Positions 34,877 to 44,871 of a DNA stretch of 64,000 nt are shown here, piece by piece. The DNA comes from Oxalobacteraceae bacterium UBA4003 (lineage in GTDB: Bacteria > Pseudomonadota > Gammaproteobacteria > Burkholderiales > Burkholderiaceae_D). Within the stretch, counting starts at the first letter, position 1. Every line of letters starts with the position of its first letter. Location of the stretch: positions 7,687-71,686 of the forward strand of contig DGBN01000074.1 of the NCBI GenBank assembly GCA_002384815.1. The letters are read 5' to 3'. The position numbers and the translations under genes were made by a program. Below the pieces are notes generated by a model, which saw nothing but the letters and a program-made list of their open reading frames with translations, had not been told where the DNA came from and did not search any database.

Positions 34877-37153
34877 TCAAGGAGTGCGCACTGCGTTTCC
34901 CCCGGCTTTTGCATGCGGTGGTGCAATATGAAGAATGCCTAGCACCACCTGCCATGCCACCGCACACGCTCCGACAATGAAAACGACATCGCCAAAAGTA
35001 CGTACCCAGCGCAGGGTTTCAAGAAAATCCTGCTGCAGGAATGCTTCGCTGCGGGCGTACCACATGCCCTCACTGACGCTGGCCTGGAACTGGAACAGGC
35101 CGACCGGAAGCAGGCTGGTTGTGATCATCAGAATCAGACCGGCATTCAGCCACCAGAAGCCGGTATGCATCAGGCGATGGTTGAATTGAATCTCTGGCCG
35201 TATGTAGCGCAGTATCAGCAATACAAAACCAATGGACAGGAAGCCGTAAACGCCGAACAGCGCTGCATGAGAATGCACGGCAGTCGTGTTCAAACCTTGC
35301 AGGTAGAACAGCGCCACCGGTGTGTTGATCATGAAGCCGAAGATGCCGGCGCCGACCATGTTCCAGAAAGCGACGGCGATGAAGCACATCAGCGGCCATT
35401 CGATAGCTTTCATCCACGGGGCACGCTCCTTCAGACGCCAGTGTTCCCATGCCTCATACCCGAGCAGGATCAAAGGTACGACCTCCAGTGCGCTGAAGGC
35501 TGCACCCACTGCCATGACAGGCGTGGTGGTGCCGGAGAAATACATATGATGGAAGGTGCCAGGCACGCCGCCGACCATGAACAGGGAGGCGGATGCGAGA
35601 CTGGCCGTGGTTGCCACGCGTTTGGATACCAGCCCCATGCTGGAGAAAATGAAAGCCAGTGCGGTGGTGGCAAAAACTTCAAAAATGCCTTCTACCCACA
35701 GATGCACGACCCACCAGCGCCAGTATTCCATGATGGTGATATGCGTGCGTTCGCCATAGAACAGGCCTGCTCCGTAGAACAGGCCGATGGCGATGGTCGA
35801 GGTGCACAGCAGAGCCAGCAGGTTTTTGTCGCCGCCCTGTTTGAAGGCCGGCAGCATGGCGCGCAGCATCAACCCGAGCCAGAACAGGATGCCGACGAAC
35901 AATGCCAGCTGCCACAGACGACCAAGGTCGAGATATTCGTAACCCTGATGTCCAAGCCAGAAATTCAGCTCAGCTGGCATGACGCCCTTGATCGCGAGAA
36001 AGCTGCCGGCGAAAGAGCCGGCCACTACTACGAGCAAGGCGCAGAACAGAATGTCGACTCCGAGTTTCTGATATTTCGGATCGTGTCCGCCATTAATGAC
36101 AGGCGCAAGGAATAGGCCGGCACTCAGGAAGGCAGTGGCAATCCAGAAAATAGCCGCTTGCAGATGCCAGGTGCGGGTGAGCGAATACGGGAACCATTGT
36201 GAAATATTCAGACCGTAGAAGTGCTGTCCTTCGATGGTGTAGTGCGCAGTCAAACCACCCAGTAATACCTGAAAGACAAACAGCGCCATCACGATCAGCA
36301 GATATTTTCCCAGCGCCTTTTGCGATGGCGTCAGGCCGGCTTGCATCAGGGGATCGGCGCTTGGCGCTTGCGGATCGGGCGAATGCTTGCGCAGGAAAGA
36401 CCAGCCCAGCACCAGAAAGCCGATGCCGGCAATCAGGATGATGATGCATGCCAGCGACCATAGGACGTTTTCAGGTGTAGGGTGATTGTCGATCAGCGGT
36501 TCCGGCGGCCAGTTGTTGGTATAGGTGGCGGTTGTGCCAGGACGGACGGTTGAGGCTGCCCATGCCGTCCAGAAAAAGAACTTGGTCAGATCCTCGCGGC
36601 GACCTGCATCGGGGAGCGTGTTTTCCTTCATCGCGAAGTTGTCGCGCGATGCGCGCAATTCCGGCGCATCGCCGTACAGGCGATGATAGTAGTCAGCCGT
36701 GTGCGCCATCGCCTTTGCACGACGCTCGGAAACGGTGGCGACACCTGTTTCAGCATTGTATGTGTTGTGGCGGTATTCTGTTTTAAGTTGATATTGCAAC
36801 GCGGCCTGGAGTTCGCCGCTGAGTTGTGCATACGGCTGGTGATAGGTTTCCAGCGCGGCAAGTTCCAGCCAGGCCAGCAGTTCGCGATGCAGCCAGTCGG
36901 CAGTCCAGTCGGGTGCCTGGTAAGCGCCATGCCCCCAGATGGAGCCCAGTTGCATGCCGCCTGTGCTTTGCCATGCAGTCTGGCCGTCGAGGATATCCTC
37001 GCTGGTCATGAGAACATGGTTGGACGTGGTGGTGACTTGTGCAGGAATTGGCGGTGCCTGTTTGTATATTTCGACGCCGCTGATGCCGAGTATGGAAAAC
37101 GTGACGGCCAGAATGACGATGAGTATCCACCACAGCTTGCGATATTCCCCCAT
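34877..37153 (-). CDS. norB: quinol-dependent nitric oxide reductase (qNOR)
   Basis: This single-subunit inner-membrane heme-copper oxidase relative reduces 2 NO to N2O with quinol electrons. The 758-residue length and the N-terminal extension with WTAWAASTVRPGTTATYTNN identify the quinol type, where a heme-less cytochrome c-like domain is fused to the catalytic subunit. Core motifs include HLWVEGIFEVFATT, NMVGAGIFGFMINTP and HSHAALFGVYGFL with the metal-ligand histidines. No norC, norD, norQ or NO-sensing regulator is adjacent, so it may serve detoxification rather than full denitrification. Confidence 0.96.
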   Translation of the reverse strand: MGEYRKLWWILIVILAVTFSILGISGVEIYKQAPPIPAQVTTTSNHVLMTSEDILDGQTAWQSTGGMQLGSIWGHGAYQAPDWTADWLHRELLAWLELAALETYHQPYAQLSGELQAALQYQLKTEYRHNTYNAETGVATVSERRAKAMAHTADYYHRLYGDAPELRASRDNFAMKENTLPDAGRREDLTKFFFWTAWAASTVRPGTTATYTNNWPPEPLIDNHPTPENVLWSLACIIILIAGIGFLVLGWSFLRKHSPDPQAPSADPLMQAGLTPSQKALGKYLLIVMALFVFQVLLGGLTAHYTIEGQHFYGLNISQWFPYSLTRTWHLQAAIFWIATAFLSAGLFLAPVINGGHDPKYQKLGVDILFCALLVVVAGSFAGSFLAIKGVMPAELNFWLGHQGYEYLDLGRLWQLALFVGILFWLGLMLRAMLPAFKQGGDKNLLALLCTSTIAIGLFYGAGLFYGERTHITIMEYWRWWVVHLWVEGIFEVFATTALAFIFSSMGLVSKRVATTASLASASLFMVGGVPGTFHHMYFSGTTTPVMAVGAAFSALEVVPLILLGYEAWEHWRLKERAPWMKAIEWPLMCFIAVAFWNMVGAGIFGFMINTPVALFYLQGLNTTAVHSHAALFGVYGFLSIGFVLLILRYIRPEIQFNHRLMHTGFWWLNAGLILMITTSLLPVGLFQFQASVSEGMWYARSEAFLQQDFLETLRWVRTFGDVVFIVGACAVAWQVVLGILHIAPPHAKAGGNAVRTP

Positions 37154-37307
37154 TATGTCTCCTCAGCGCATTGTTGTGAAATTCAACTGGTACCGTGGTA
37201 ACGATAACAGGCATTGCTGACTTTGCAAAAATTCTGTAGGCGTTGGTGTACAGACGAGTTGCGGCAGCGTCGCTATTCTTGATGTGTGACTAGTGCCGCT
37301 GAAAGAT

Positions 37308-37502
37308 CTATTCTTCGATTGTGGTGAAACGCTGCACGGTTTTTCCATCGACCTCTATTACTTCGAAAAACACTTTTTCCGGCCGTGTCCAAAATGAACC
37401 GTCGGCTGCGGTATACACGATCATGACGGTTTCCGGATTCGATTCGAGTTTGGCAGCACAGACAAAATCGTAAATGCCACCTTTGTAATGTCTGAATTGC
37501 AT
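37308..37502 (-). CDS. DUF1653 domain protein
   Basis: A 64-residue protein with the compact beta-rich DUF1653 pattern FRHYKGGIYDFVCAAKLESN, MIVYTAADGSFWTRPEKVFF and QRFTTIEE. Its function is unknown. It lies upstream of norB in the same direction but 154 bases away, so co-transcription is uncertain. Confidence 0.9.
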   Translation of the reverse strand: MQFRHYKGGIYDFVCAAKLESNPETVMIVYTAADGSFWTRPEKVFFEVIEVDGKTVQRFTTIEE

Positions 37503-37533
37503 AACTTCTATCCTTGAAATTTAGGGTGAGAAT

Positions 37534-37815
37534 TTAATTCATTTTCACGATCCAGCTACCCACAACCAATACCAGACCGATATTGATAGGAATGTTGATT
37601 CCTTTCGTTGCGCGACCATAGGCTTTGAGTAGATTCATTACCGCAAAACCGCCCCACAAAAGCAGATTGCCGCCACCGCGCAGCCAGTCGGCCTGTTCGG
37701 TGCCAGTCAGTAATTGATGTGCACCTGCTACTGCCAGATATATGCACAGTGCGGCAAGAACCAGACGCGTGCTCTTCTTTTGCAGAATTTGTTCGAAAGA
37801 TTGACCTGAAAACAT
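37534..37815 (-). CDS. small membrane protein
   Basis: A 93-residue protein with three likely hydrophobic segments (LVLAALCIYLAVAGAHQL; NLLLWGGFAVMNLL; INIGLVLVVGSWIV). The start MFSGQSFEQ at 37815 has GGAG upstream; an opening 17 codons earlier is less likely. It precedes the DUF1653 gene by 31 bases and probably shares its transcript. No family is recognised. Confidence 0.75.
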   Translation of the reverse strand: MFSGQSFEQILQKKSTRLVLAALCIYLAVAGAHQLLTGTEQADWLRGGGNLLLWGGFAVMNLLKAYGRATKGINIPINIGLVLVVGSWIVKMN

Positions 37816-38010
37816 AGATACTCCAATTTGATGTGCCGTTATTGTAAGTGAGTACGGTAGCGGCATGGAGTTAATGCTTGTGGATATCTGGGCCTTGTAT
37901 GCTGCAAGGACTCGCTAACATCGCCGGCATAAAAAGCATGCGGAATTTATGTGAGCCGAGAGCAGTTTGAGTGATGCCTGGTGAATGGCGATAATGCAAA
38001 CGACCTGTAT

Positions 38011-39162
38011 TTACTTCGCCTTGTCTTGCTGTGCAGGCAATATACGCAACAACTGTCCGCGCGCCTCATCCGTTAAAACGTACAGCAATCCATCCGGTCC
38101 CTCGCGCACATCGCGTATGCGCTGTTCCACATTCTGCAGCAGGCGTTCTTCACGGAAGATCTTGCCATCCCTGAGTTCCAGCCGTGCCAGATAACGGAAT
38201 TTGAGCGAGCCGACAAACAGATTGCCTTGCCACGCCTTGCCGTATCTGTCGCTGTGCAGGAAACTCATGCCGGACGGCGCAATCGATGGCGTCCATTGAT
38301 GCAGCGGCTGTTCCATGCCGGCTCTGGATGCCAGTCCTTCGCCGATCTTGCCGCCGCCATAATTCTCGCCATAAGTAATGACAGGCCAGCCGTAATTTTT
38401 TCCGGCTTGCGGCCGATTGATTTCATCGCCACCTTGCGGGCCATGTTCATGCGTCCATAGTTTTCCATCCGGGCCCAGCGTGGCGCCTTGCACATTGCGA
38501 TGACCAATGCTCCAGATTTCCGCCAGTGCGTCGGGTTTGCCGACGAAGGGGTTATCTGCAGGCGCCGAACCGTCCTTGCGGATGCGTACAATTTTCCCGT
38601 GATGGTTGTGCAGGGTTTGCGCATCCTGCATGCGACTGAAACGATCACCTAGCGTCAGGAACAGTGTGCCGTCGGTGTTCTCAACGATGCGGCAGCCGAA
38701 GTGTGCGCGACTGTTGAATTTCGGCTGCTGACTGAATAGCACTTTCACCTGTTCCAGTCGCGTGGCATCGTCGGACAAGCGTGCCGAGGCCAGCGCCGTC
38801 GAATTGCCGCTGCCGCCGGTTTTTGCATTGGCTGCTTCGCTATAGCAAAAATAAATGGTGCGATTGCTGAGGAATTTGCTGTCTGTGATTACGTCGAGCA
38901 AGCCGCCCTGGCCGCCGATATTGATTTTTGGTAAGCCGGCGACAGGGGTGGAAACCGGAACGCCGGCCTGCACCACGCGCAGAGTACCTGCGCGCTCGCT
39001 GACCAGCATGCGCCGATGGTCGATGAAGGCCAGCGCCCACGGGTGATCCAGTCCCTGCGCAATAATTTCGGTACGCACTGCAGCGGCATCCTGCGCCGAG
39101 GCGGAAGAAATGATGATGTACAAGAGCGACATGGCAGCAGCCTTGAAGCAATGCTTGTGCAT
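38011..39162 (-). CDS. PQQ-dependent aldose sugar dehydrogenase (YliI-like)
   Basis: A periplasmic six-bladed beta-propeller enzyme of 383 residues. A signal peptide (MHKHCFKAAAMSLLYIIISS, cut near ASAQD) precedes LDHPWALAFIDHRRMLVSER, NIGGQGGLLDV, AEIWSIGHRNVQGATLGPDG and WTHEHGPQGGDEIN, which carry the PQQ- and calcium-binding positions of the soluble glucose/aldose dehydrogenase family. The start at 39162 gives a normal signal peptide; a GTG at 39234 would add 24 residues. PQQ synthesis genes are not in the window. Confidence 0.92.
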   Translation of the reverse strand: MHKHCFKAAAMSLLYIIISSASAQDAAAVRTEIIAQGLDHPWALAFIDHRRMLVSERAGTLRVVQAGVPVSTPVAGLPKINIGGQGGLLDVITDSKFLSNRTIYFCYSEAANAKTGGSGNSTALASARLSDDATRLEQVKVLFSQQPKFNSRAHFGCRIVENTDGTLFLTLGDRFSRMQDAQTLHNHHGKIVRIRKDGSAPADNPFVGKPDALAEIWSIGHRNVQGATLGPDGKLWTHEHGPQGGDEINRPQAGKNYGWPVITYGENYGGGKIGEGLASRAGMEQPLHQWTPSIAPSGMSFLHSDRYGKAWQGNLFVGSLKFRYLARLELRDGKIFREERLLQNVEQRIRDVREGPDGLLYVLTDEARGQLLRILPAQQDKAK

Positions 39163-39324
39163 AGGTGTGCCGCGAGTATGGAAAGAAAAATGCATGATCC
39201 GGACAAGAAGGAAGAGCATGAAAAATCCGGCCACGCATTACCGTCCGTTGGCGCGGACAGTAATGCGCGGCATTAAAACGGCTGTTCGTTGCAGGCACCG
39301 TACGTCAGGCGCATACAAACGGGA

Positions 39325-39576
39325 TTAGCGTTGCGGCGAGCCGTTTGCCAGTTTCGTGATGCTGGTGATTGCGTAACCTTTGGCCTTGATTTGTTCAATG
39401 GGAGCATCGATCGCAAAATCTGCCAGCTGCGTTGCGCCGTCCTCCATATCCACGCCACGATTTGTCAGCTCCCAATCCGTGTTGACTGCCTCTTCCGGAA
39501 TCAGTTTGCCTTCAGGTACGGCCATGTAGGAAAAGTGACCGGCGTGCTCTGCTCTTCTATAAATATCAATGCGCAT
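39325..39576 (-). CDS. conserved hypothetical protein, 83 residues
   Basis: A small soluble protein beginning MRIDIYRRAEHAGHFSYMAV, then PEGKLIPEEAVNTDWEL. I recall near-identical short proteins annotated only as hypothetical in Burkholderiales. The C-terminal half contains IEQIKAKGYAITSITKLAN. No function is known, and no neighbour explains it. Confidence 0.78.
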   Translation of the reverse strand: MRIDIYRRAEHAGHFSYMAVPEGKLIPEEAVNTDWELTNRGVDMEDGATQLADFAIDAPIEQIKAKGYAITSITKLANGSPQR

Positions 39577-39916
39577 GACGAATCCTTAGAAAAGTTGAGG
39601 AATGGCCTTTTGTGACTGTACATCGGAGGAATGGTTGCGTGAAGCCGCTGGACTGAACTTTGCAGGAATTACATGATTGGCTTGAATCTTGCCTTATCTG
39701 CAATTGCGGGCATGACATTGCGTATCTACGCGCAATGATCGGGCAATGTGACGAATTTCCGACATTTTGCACGCAGATCGGCACTTTATATGACAAAAAT
39801 GGTGCCTTTTTACAAAGAAACGTTACATCCAGGCAATGAATGACTTGCAACACAGTAGTGTTTTTATACATTCTAGAGGGAGTAATGCGGACGACTCGAA
39901 TCTGTGAGAGGTACTC
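39577..39916. other. AT-rich intergenic region between divergent small genes
   Basis: This stretch must contain the promoters of the 83-residue gene (minus) and the 69-residue gene (plus). TTGCAA followed 16 bases later by TACATT, near 39845-39873, is a possible promoter for the plus-strand gene. No dyad or RNA-like element is clear. Confidence 0.4.
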
Positions 39917-40126
39917 ATGTTGAAATTTAATTTTTCAGTGAAGACGCGCGAAGGCCAAAAAATAGACAGCATCGTGATCGGTGGGATGGATCGCGAAGAT
40001 GCCGAACGAAAATTGCGGCAAATGTATCGTCATTGCGAAGTATTGCGTTGTGACATAAAAGGGCATGTACAACGCCCTGGTATCGCTCATTCAGTTGACG
40101 ATATTCTGTCTCTCATCTCGCGCTAA
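39917..40126 (+). CDS. hypothetical protein, 69 residues
   Basis: A basic soluble protein starting MLKFNFSVKTREGQKIDSIV and ending SVDDILSLISR. The central GGMDREDAERKLRQMYRHCE suggests a helix. GAGAGG stands shortly before the start. Its last 36 bases overlap the 3' end of the convergent parA gene. I know no family with a function. Confidence 0.7.
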   Translation: MLKFNFSVKTREGQKIDSIVIGGMDREDAERKLRQMYRHCEVLRCDIKGHVQRPGIAHSVDDILSLISR

Positions 40127-40903
40127 GGCGGGGCCGCCGATAAAGCCTTCGGCCAGCAATTCATCGAGCAATGTTTCATAATCCTGTGCGCCACGACTGT
40201 TGGGCGCATGCTCGAATATTGTCTTGTTGTATGCAGGGCTTTCAGCCAGGCTGACATTTTCCGAGATACGTGTACGACAGACATCGGTGCCGAATCGTTC
40301 TTCCAGTACTTTCAGCACTTCCCACGCCATGCCGCGTCGGCCGTCGAAGCGCGTCAATAAATAGCGTCGATTGACGCGGCGCTTCAACACCGGTTCCAAT
40401 GCCTTCAAGGTCTTTTCAATCTGGATGGCGCCCTTTGCCGACAGGTGATCTGCCGATACCGGTACGATCAGGCAGTCGCAGGCAAAGATCGCGTTCAGCG
40501 ACAGCACGCCTATCAATGGACAGCAATCGATCAGCACCGGCGTGTTCTCGTCGTTGAATTTCTCGCCGCGCAGATTGGCGTTGAGCATGTTGACGATATC
40601 GTAGCCTTTGCCAAACATGGTATCGATTTTCGATAATTCCATATGTGCGGGGATGATGCAGATACCGCTGGTAGGCGACACGCGCACCAGTTCGCGCAGT
40701 GTACGAGTGTGTTGAAACAGGCTGAGGATAGTATCGTTGCCGGACTTCGCCGTCACGCCGGTGACTGCACTCAAGTGCGCTTGCGGATCCAGATCAATGC
40801 CATAGGGTTGGCAACCGCGCTGCGCCAGTGCGGCGGCAAGATTCAGTGCAGTCGTGGTTTTACCCACGCCACCTTTTTGATTGAATACCGTGACTATCGT
40901 CAT
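40091..40903 (-). CDS. ParA family ATPase without parB partner
   Basis: A deviant Walker-type ATPase of 270 residues. The Walker A motif KGGVGKTT is at residues 10-17, the A' motif appears in GIDLDPQAHLSAVTG, and Walker B is VLIDCCPLIGVLSLNAI. There is no parB, centromere-like repeat or chemotaxis/flagellar gene adjacent, so it may position another cargo. The convergent 69-residue gene overlaps its 3' end. Confidence 0.9.
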   Translation of the reverse strand: MTIVTVFNQKGGVGKTTTALNLAAALAQRGCQPYGIDLDPQAHLSAVTGVTAKSGNDTILSLFQHTRTLRELVRVSPTSGICIIPAHMELSKIDTMFGKGYDIVNMLNANLRGEKFNDENTPVLIDCCPLIGVLSLNAIFACDCLIVPVSADHLSAKGAIQIEKTLKALEPVLKRRVNRRYLLTRFDGRRGMAWEVLKVLEERFGTDVCRTRISENVSLAESPAYNKTIFEHAPNSRGAQDYETLLDELLAEGFIGGPALARDERQNIVN

Positions 40904-41096
40904 AAGGTTCCCGGATTCGATGCCTTCGCACCGCCGATATCTGTCTTGTTGGCACGATATCCGTTCGTCGTGACTTGACTTGTATGCCGCACTGTTTGCG
41001 TATGGCGACGTGGAACAGGCGGCGGCATATAAAGTTTCATAATGGTAACACCATGATTTGCCGGAATTAATTTATCCCGTCGCATGTCCTGGCCTG

Positions 41097-42617
41097 TCAA
41101 TGCGTGTGGCGTCTTTTCCCCAGCCAGATGCGCACACGGAAGTAGCCGATTACGATGCCGGTCAGACTGAGTGCGAGTCCACCCAGGCTCAGCAGGATCA
41201 GGACTGCATCGCGTAATGCTCCCGCTTGCAGCATTGGCGGCAAGTCCCAACTGTGCAGGAAGTTGAATAGCCAGCGTCCCATGCGCTGGGACTTATCCTG
41301 ACTGAGTTCCACATTGCCGGTAAATGGATCGAGATGCACCCAGGTTTCATTCGGTTCGTCGAAGCGAATTCTTAATGCAGGAAGGCGACGTTCAGCTGCG
41401 CCCATCATCGCTTCCTGCTGGCGACCATAGTAATACGTGTCGTATTGCGCAAGAACCTGATGCGATAGAACAGGTGCGGGCATTAAATGTAATGCGGCTT
41501 GCAGCAGATCGTTGTCGGCCCATTGTTCGATGGCCTTGAAGCCGGCTTTGTCCTGCACGATCAGGCGTGTGGCATTGGCGGCGTTGCGTGCCAGCAGGTA
41601 CGGTTTGCCATCGAGAATGCGCCATTCGATTTCGTTTGCATGGAAGTGAGCATTTGTTAATAAGGCCAATGCTTGCGGTACTCCCAGTGCTAAATGGTGC
41701 GTCGCCGGATTGCCGCCGCGATAGGCAGAAATATCGGGACGATCACCTTTCGGATCGAAGATACCGAGCGGATTCATCGACATCAAACCGCTGAAAATCC
41801 AGGTAAAAATAATCGCGGCAAAAGTCAGTCCCATAATGTGGTGCCAATGCAGATAGGGTTCGCGATAAGGTGTACGCGCACCGGATTTATAACGGCCATT
41901 GAAACGCCAGCGCCATACGCCGGCCAGCGTACCGGTAATTGCCGTGAGCGTGCCGGCTGCGGACAATACGATAACAAGCCAACTCCAGACCGGATCGACC
42001 GAACGATCGCGGAACATATATAACCAGTGCAGCCATGCACCGACATAGTTCCACATCCGTTGTGCGCGTGGCGCATCCATCACGACTTGCCCGGTTGATG
42101 ACGATAGATACAGCAGCGTATGTGCAGTATCGTCCATCTGTATTTTGTGCAAAGGACGATGCACATCCAGTGAGCGTGCATGCGTCCAGCGATCTTCGTG
42201 AATTTCCCCGACGTAATGTGCAGTGGTATCCGGTATGAACGCGCGCGCACCGGCTAATGCTGCTTGCATGCCGACCGGTGCGGCAAGTTTACCGGTGCTT
42301 GCATCGACAACGACGTAATTCCCTTTCTTCTCACGCAGGCGGTAATAAGGGTGATTGCGTATGGAAGTCAGCACGATCTCATGCACGGCGGCGGGAGATG
42401 GGCTGAGCGCGAGTGCTGCATCGACCGGGATGCAACAGTTCTCGGATGCGAGCGCCGGGAGAGCTGCCAGTCTTTCCCACGGCGTGAGTTTGGGATAACC
42501 GACGAACAGCATGACGATGCCGCTGACAAACCACAATGCCATCAATATGCACGCGCCTACACCCGTCCAGCGGTGGATCAGGTAAGTCAGGCGTTTGGCG
42601 CGTGTGGCGATGGTCAT
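41097..42617 (-). CDS. PepSY-associated membrane protein (metal/siderophore uptake operon)
   Basis: An inner-membrane protein of 506 residues with four main membrane segments and periplasmic PepSY-like regions. LIHRWTGVGACILMALWFVSG starts TM1, LHWHHIMGLTFAAIIFTWIFSG carries a conserved histidine pair and SWDLPPMLQAGALRDAVLILL precedes the last TM. Relatives are often ferric or cupric reductase-like proteins next to TonB receptors. It follows the receptor gene by 18 bases. Confidence 0.9.
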   Translation of the reverse strand: MTIATRAKRLTYLIHRWTGVGACILMALWFVSGIVMLFVGYPKLTPWERLAALPALASENCCIPVDAALALSPSPAAVHEIVLTSIRNHPYYRLREKKGNYVVVDASTGKLAAPVGMQAALAGARAFIPDTTAHYVGEIHEDRWTHARSLDVHRPLHKIQMDDTAHTLLYLSSSTGQVVMDAPRAQRMWNYVGAWLHWLYMFRDRSVDPVWSWLVIVLSAAGTLTAITGTLAGVWRWRFNGRYKSGARTPYREPYLHWHHIMGLTFAAIIFTWIFSGLMSMNPLGIFDPKGDRPDISAYRGGNPATHHLALGVPQALALLTNAHFHANEIEWRILDGKPYLLARNAANATRLIVQDKAGFKAIEQWADNDLLQAALHLMPAPVLSHQVLAQYDTYYYGRQQEAMMGAAERRLPALRIRFDEPNETWVHLDPFTGNVELSQDKSQRMGRWLFNFLHSWDLPPMLQAGALRDAVLILLSLGGLALSLTGIVIGYFRVRIWLGKRRHTH

Positions 42618-42635
42618 GATATCAAGCGACTAGAT

Positions 42636-44795
42636 TCAGAAACGATGGTTGACGGTCAATTGAATTTGACGCCCCGGCCCGTTGAACCATTGCGTGCCTG
42701 AGTAATATGCCGTCGTGAAATACTGCTTGTCGAACACGTTATAGCCACGCAGGGTCAGCGTGGTATCTCGCGTTGCCTGCCACTGCAGCGCGAGATCGGT
42801 CGTGGTGTATGCCGGCATTGTCAGGGTGTTGGCGTTATCCGCATGGCGTTTGCCGACATAGCGCAGACCCGTGCTGGCAGTCCAGTCGGGCTGGAAGTTC
42901 CAGCTTAGCCAGACGTTGGCGAGGCGTTCGGCGACGTCCGGTGGCGTCTTGCCATTACGGGATACCGCCACTGCCGGGGTACCAACCGAATCGTTGAAGT
43001 CGTCAAATTGCGCGTGCAGGATGGCGGCGTTGGCATCGAGTTGCCAGCCAGGTGCAAACGTCATTGCCAGCGTACCTTCGATTCCTTTCGATGATCGTTC
43101 GCCAACCTGGATACGCACGCTTGGATTGTTTGTATCACGCGTCAGAAGATTGTTCTTCTTGATACTGTAAGCGGCCAGCGTCCATTCACCTTTCTTTTGC
43201 CAGAATGATTTCTTGACGCCGATTTCAAACTGCTTGCCGGTTGAAAGATCGAACTTGCTGTTGGCCGCACTGATCATCAACAAGCCGCCGACGGGATCGG
43301 CCGCTTCTGCATACTGTCCATAGATCGCCAGATCGGGTTGGATGTTATAGACGCTGCCGAGTCGCCAGCCGGCGTTTGAATATTGTTGATTAAAAGCTGC
43401 TGTACCGGCAACCAGATCTGCGCGTGATACCTCGGCGTGATCGTAGCGCAAGCCGCCCAGTAACGACCATTTTTCTGTGAGCTCCAGCCGGTTTTCTGCG
43501 AACACCGAATATTGTTCTGCCTTGTTGCGATAGCGTGGGATGGTTGGTTCGTTGCTGAGGAATGTTCCAGGGACAGGATTGTAGGGATTGACGGCTGCCG
43601 GGTTTGGAATTCCTTGATAAGTATTGTTTGTGTGCTGAAACGAACTTGAACTGAGATCGAAACCGACTGACACTTGATTTTTCAAGCCGAACAGGCGACC
43701 GCGGAAAGTAGCATCTGTCGTGTTGCCGATCTGGGTTTGATCGTGCATGATTTCGGTATTGTCTGATCTATCGATCAAGCTGGAGTCGGAGTTGTAGTTA
43801 TATGTCTCTGCATTGCGCCAGTGTCGTTTGCTGTCGATGTAATACAGCTTGCTGCGCACTGTCGTATCGACATTCGGCGTCCACTCGGCTGACAGTTCCG
43901 TCCAGCGATCGTCGTACTGAATCTTGCTGTCGCCGACGTTATAGTTTTTTTCACGCAGTGCCTCGAGTTGCTGTCCATTGATCAATGGCGTGCCGAAGTA
44001 GCGCATCGGTTCCTGGCGGCCTTGTGCATAGCTGAGTTTCAGGCGGAAGTCGGATGACACATCGAGTTGCAAGGCACCAGAAAAAGTCAGATTCTTCGAG
44101 TCGCCCATATCGACCCAGCCATCGGAGCGATCGCCGCTCAGATCGATGCGATACGACAGTTTGTTGTTGATTGCGCCACCGCTACCGAATTCAAGTTGCT
44201 GCGTATTGTCAGTGCCGACAGTCGCCTGTACTTCGTTCCGGATTGCGCCGCGTGTCGGTTTTTTCGGAATCACATTCACCACACCGCCAATTGCGCCGTC
44301 GCCATAAATCACCGATGCAGGGCCACGCAATACCTCAATGCGATCGACAGACCAGGTGTCGAACGGGAAACTCAGGCCTACGCCGCCATATTGGCGCGTG
44401 CCGTCATACAGGCGCATGACAGACGTGGTGTCGGTGAAGCCGCGCGCGGACAGGGAGCTGCCGCTGTTGCCAGGGTGACCCATGCTACTGATGCCGGCGG
44501 CACGTGTGATCGCATCGACCAGCGACGCGTCGCCGCGTTGCTCGATTTGTGCGCGTGTAATCACATCGACGCTGGCTGGTGTCTGGAATGGCGTGAGGTA
44601 AAGATTGGAACCGGTTGAGGCAGGTGCATTGAGTGTGCCGGCCTTTTCTGTCGTGACCGAAATCGCAGGGAGTATCTGTACAGCATCGGCAGCGATGGCA
44701 GATGCTGTCATGAATGCCAGTGCGAGGGCACAGTGAGTATATAAAACGGTGCGCGCAAAGCGCGGCGGGAATGATGGCGCCGATGTGAGTTTCAT
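42636..44795 (-). CDS. TonB-dependent receptor (copper or siderophore type)
   Basis: A 719-residue outer-membrane transporter. The signal peptide ends near ASAIAADAV, the plug contains TPASVDVITRAQIEQRG, DRIEVLRGPASVIYGDGAIG and GVVNVIPKKP, and the barrel ends QIQLTVNHRF. By fold it is a siderophore-receptor homologue, but its operon includes a PCu(A)C copper chaperone and a DUF2946 gene, which favours copper as the cargo, as proposed for Bordetella BfrG. Confidence 0.92.
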   Translation of the reverse strand: MKLTSAPSFPPRFARTVLYTHCALALAFMTASAIAADAVQILPAISVTTEKAGTLNAPASTGSNLYLTPFQTPASVDVITRAQIEQRGDASLVDAITRAAGISSMGHPGNSGSSLSARGFTDTTSVMRLYDGTRQYGGVGLSFPFDTWSVDRIEVLRGPASVIYGDGAIGGVVNVIPKKPTRGAIRNEVQATVGTDNTQQLEFGSGGAINNKLSYRIDLSGDRSDGWVDMGDSKNLTFSGALQLDVSSDFRLKLSYAQGRQEPMRYFGTPLINGQQLEALREKNYNVGDSKIQYDDRWTELSAEWTPNVDTTVRSKLYYIDSKRHWRNAETYNYNSDSSLIDRSDNTEIMHDQTQIGNTTDATFRGRLFGLKNQVSVGFDLSSSSFQHTNNTYQGIPNPAAVNPYNPVPGTFLSNEPTIPRYRNKAEQYSVFAENRLELTEKWSLLGGLRYDHAEVSRADLVAGTAAFNQQYSNAGWRLGSVYNIQPDLAIYGQYAEAADPVGGLLMISAANSKFDLSTGKQFEIGVKKSFWQKKGEWTLAAYSIKKNNLLTRDTNNPSVRIQVGERSSKGIEGTLAMTFAPGWQLDANAAILHAQFDDFNDSVGTPAVAVSRNGKTPPDVAERLANVWLSWNFQPDWTASTGLRYVGKRHADNANTLTMPAYTTTDLALQWQATRDTTLTLRGYNVFDKQYFTTAYYSGTQWFNGPGRQIQLTVNHRF

Positions 44796-44871
44796 TGCAT
44801 GTCCGGAAAATGAAATATGTATTTGTTTTTTTAAAGCGTGGCCAATGCTTCAATCGGTTACGCAGGTGTTT

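Noticed and set aside
35165..36115. 316-codon open frame antisense to norB
   Set aside because: It is a shadow of a membrane-protein gene, rich in His and Gln as expected for antisense of hydrophobic codons.
37173..37187. GTTG-N7-CAAC dyad as a possible FNR/DNR site for norB
   Set aside because: Half sites and spacing do not match TTGAT-N4-ATCAA, and it lies too close to the start codon to be convincing.
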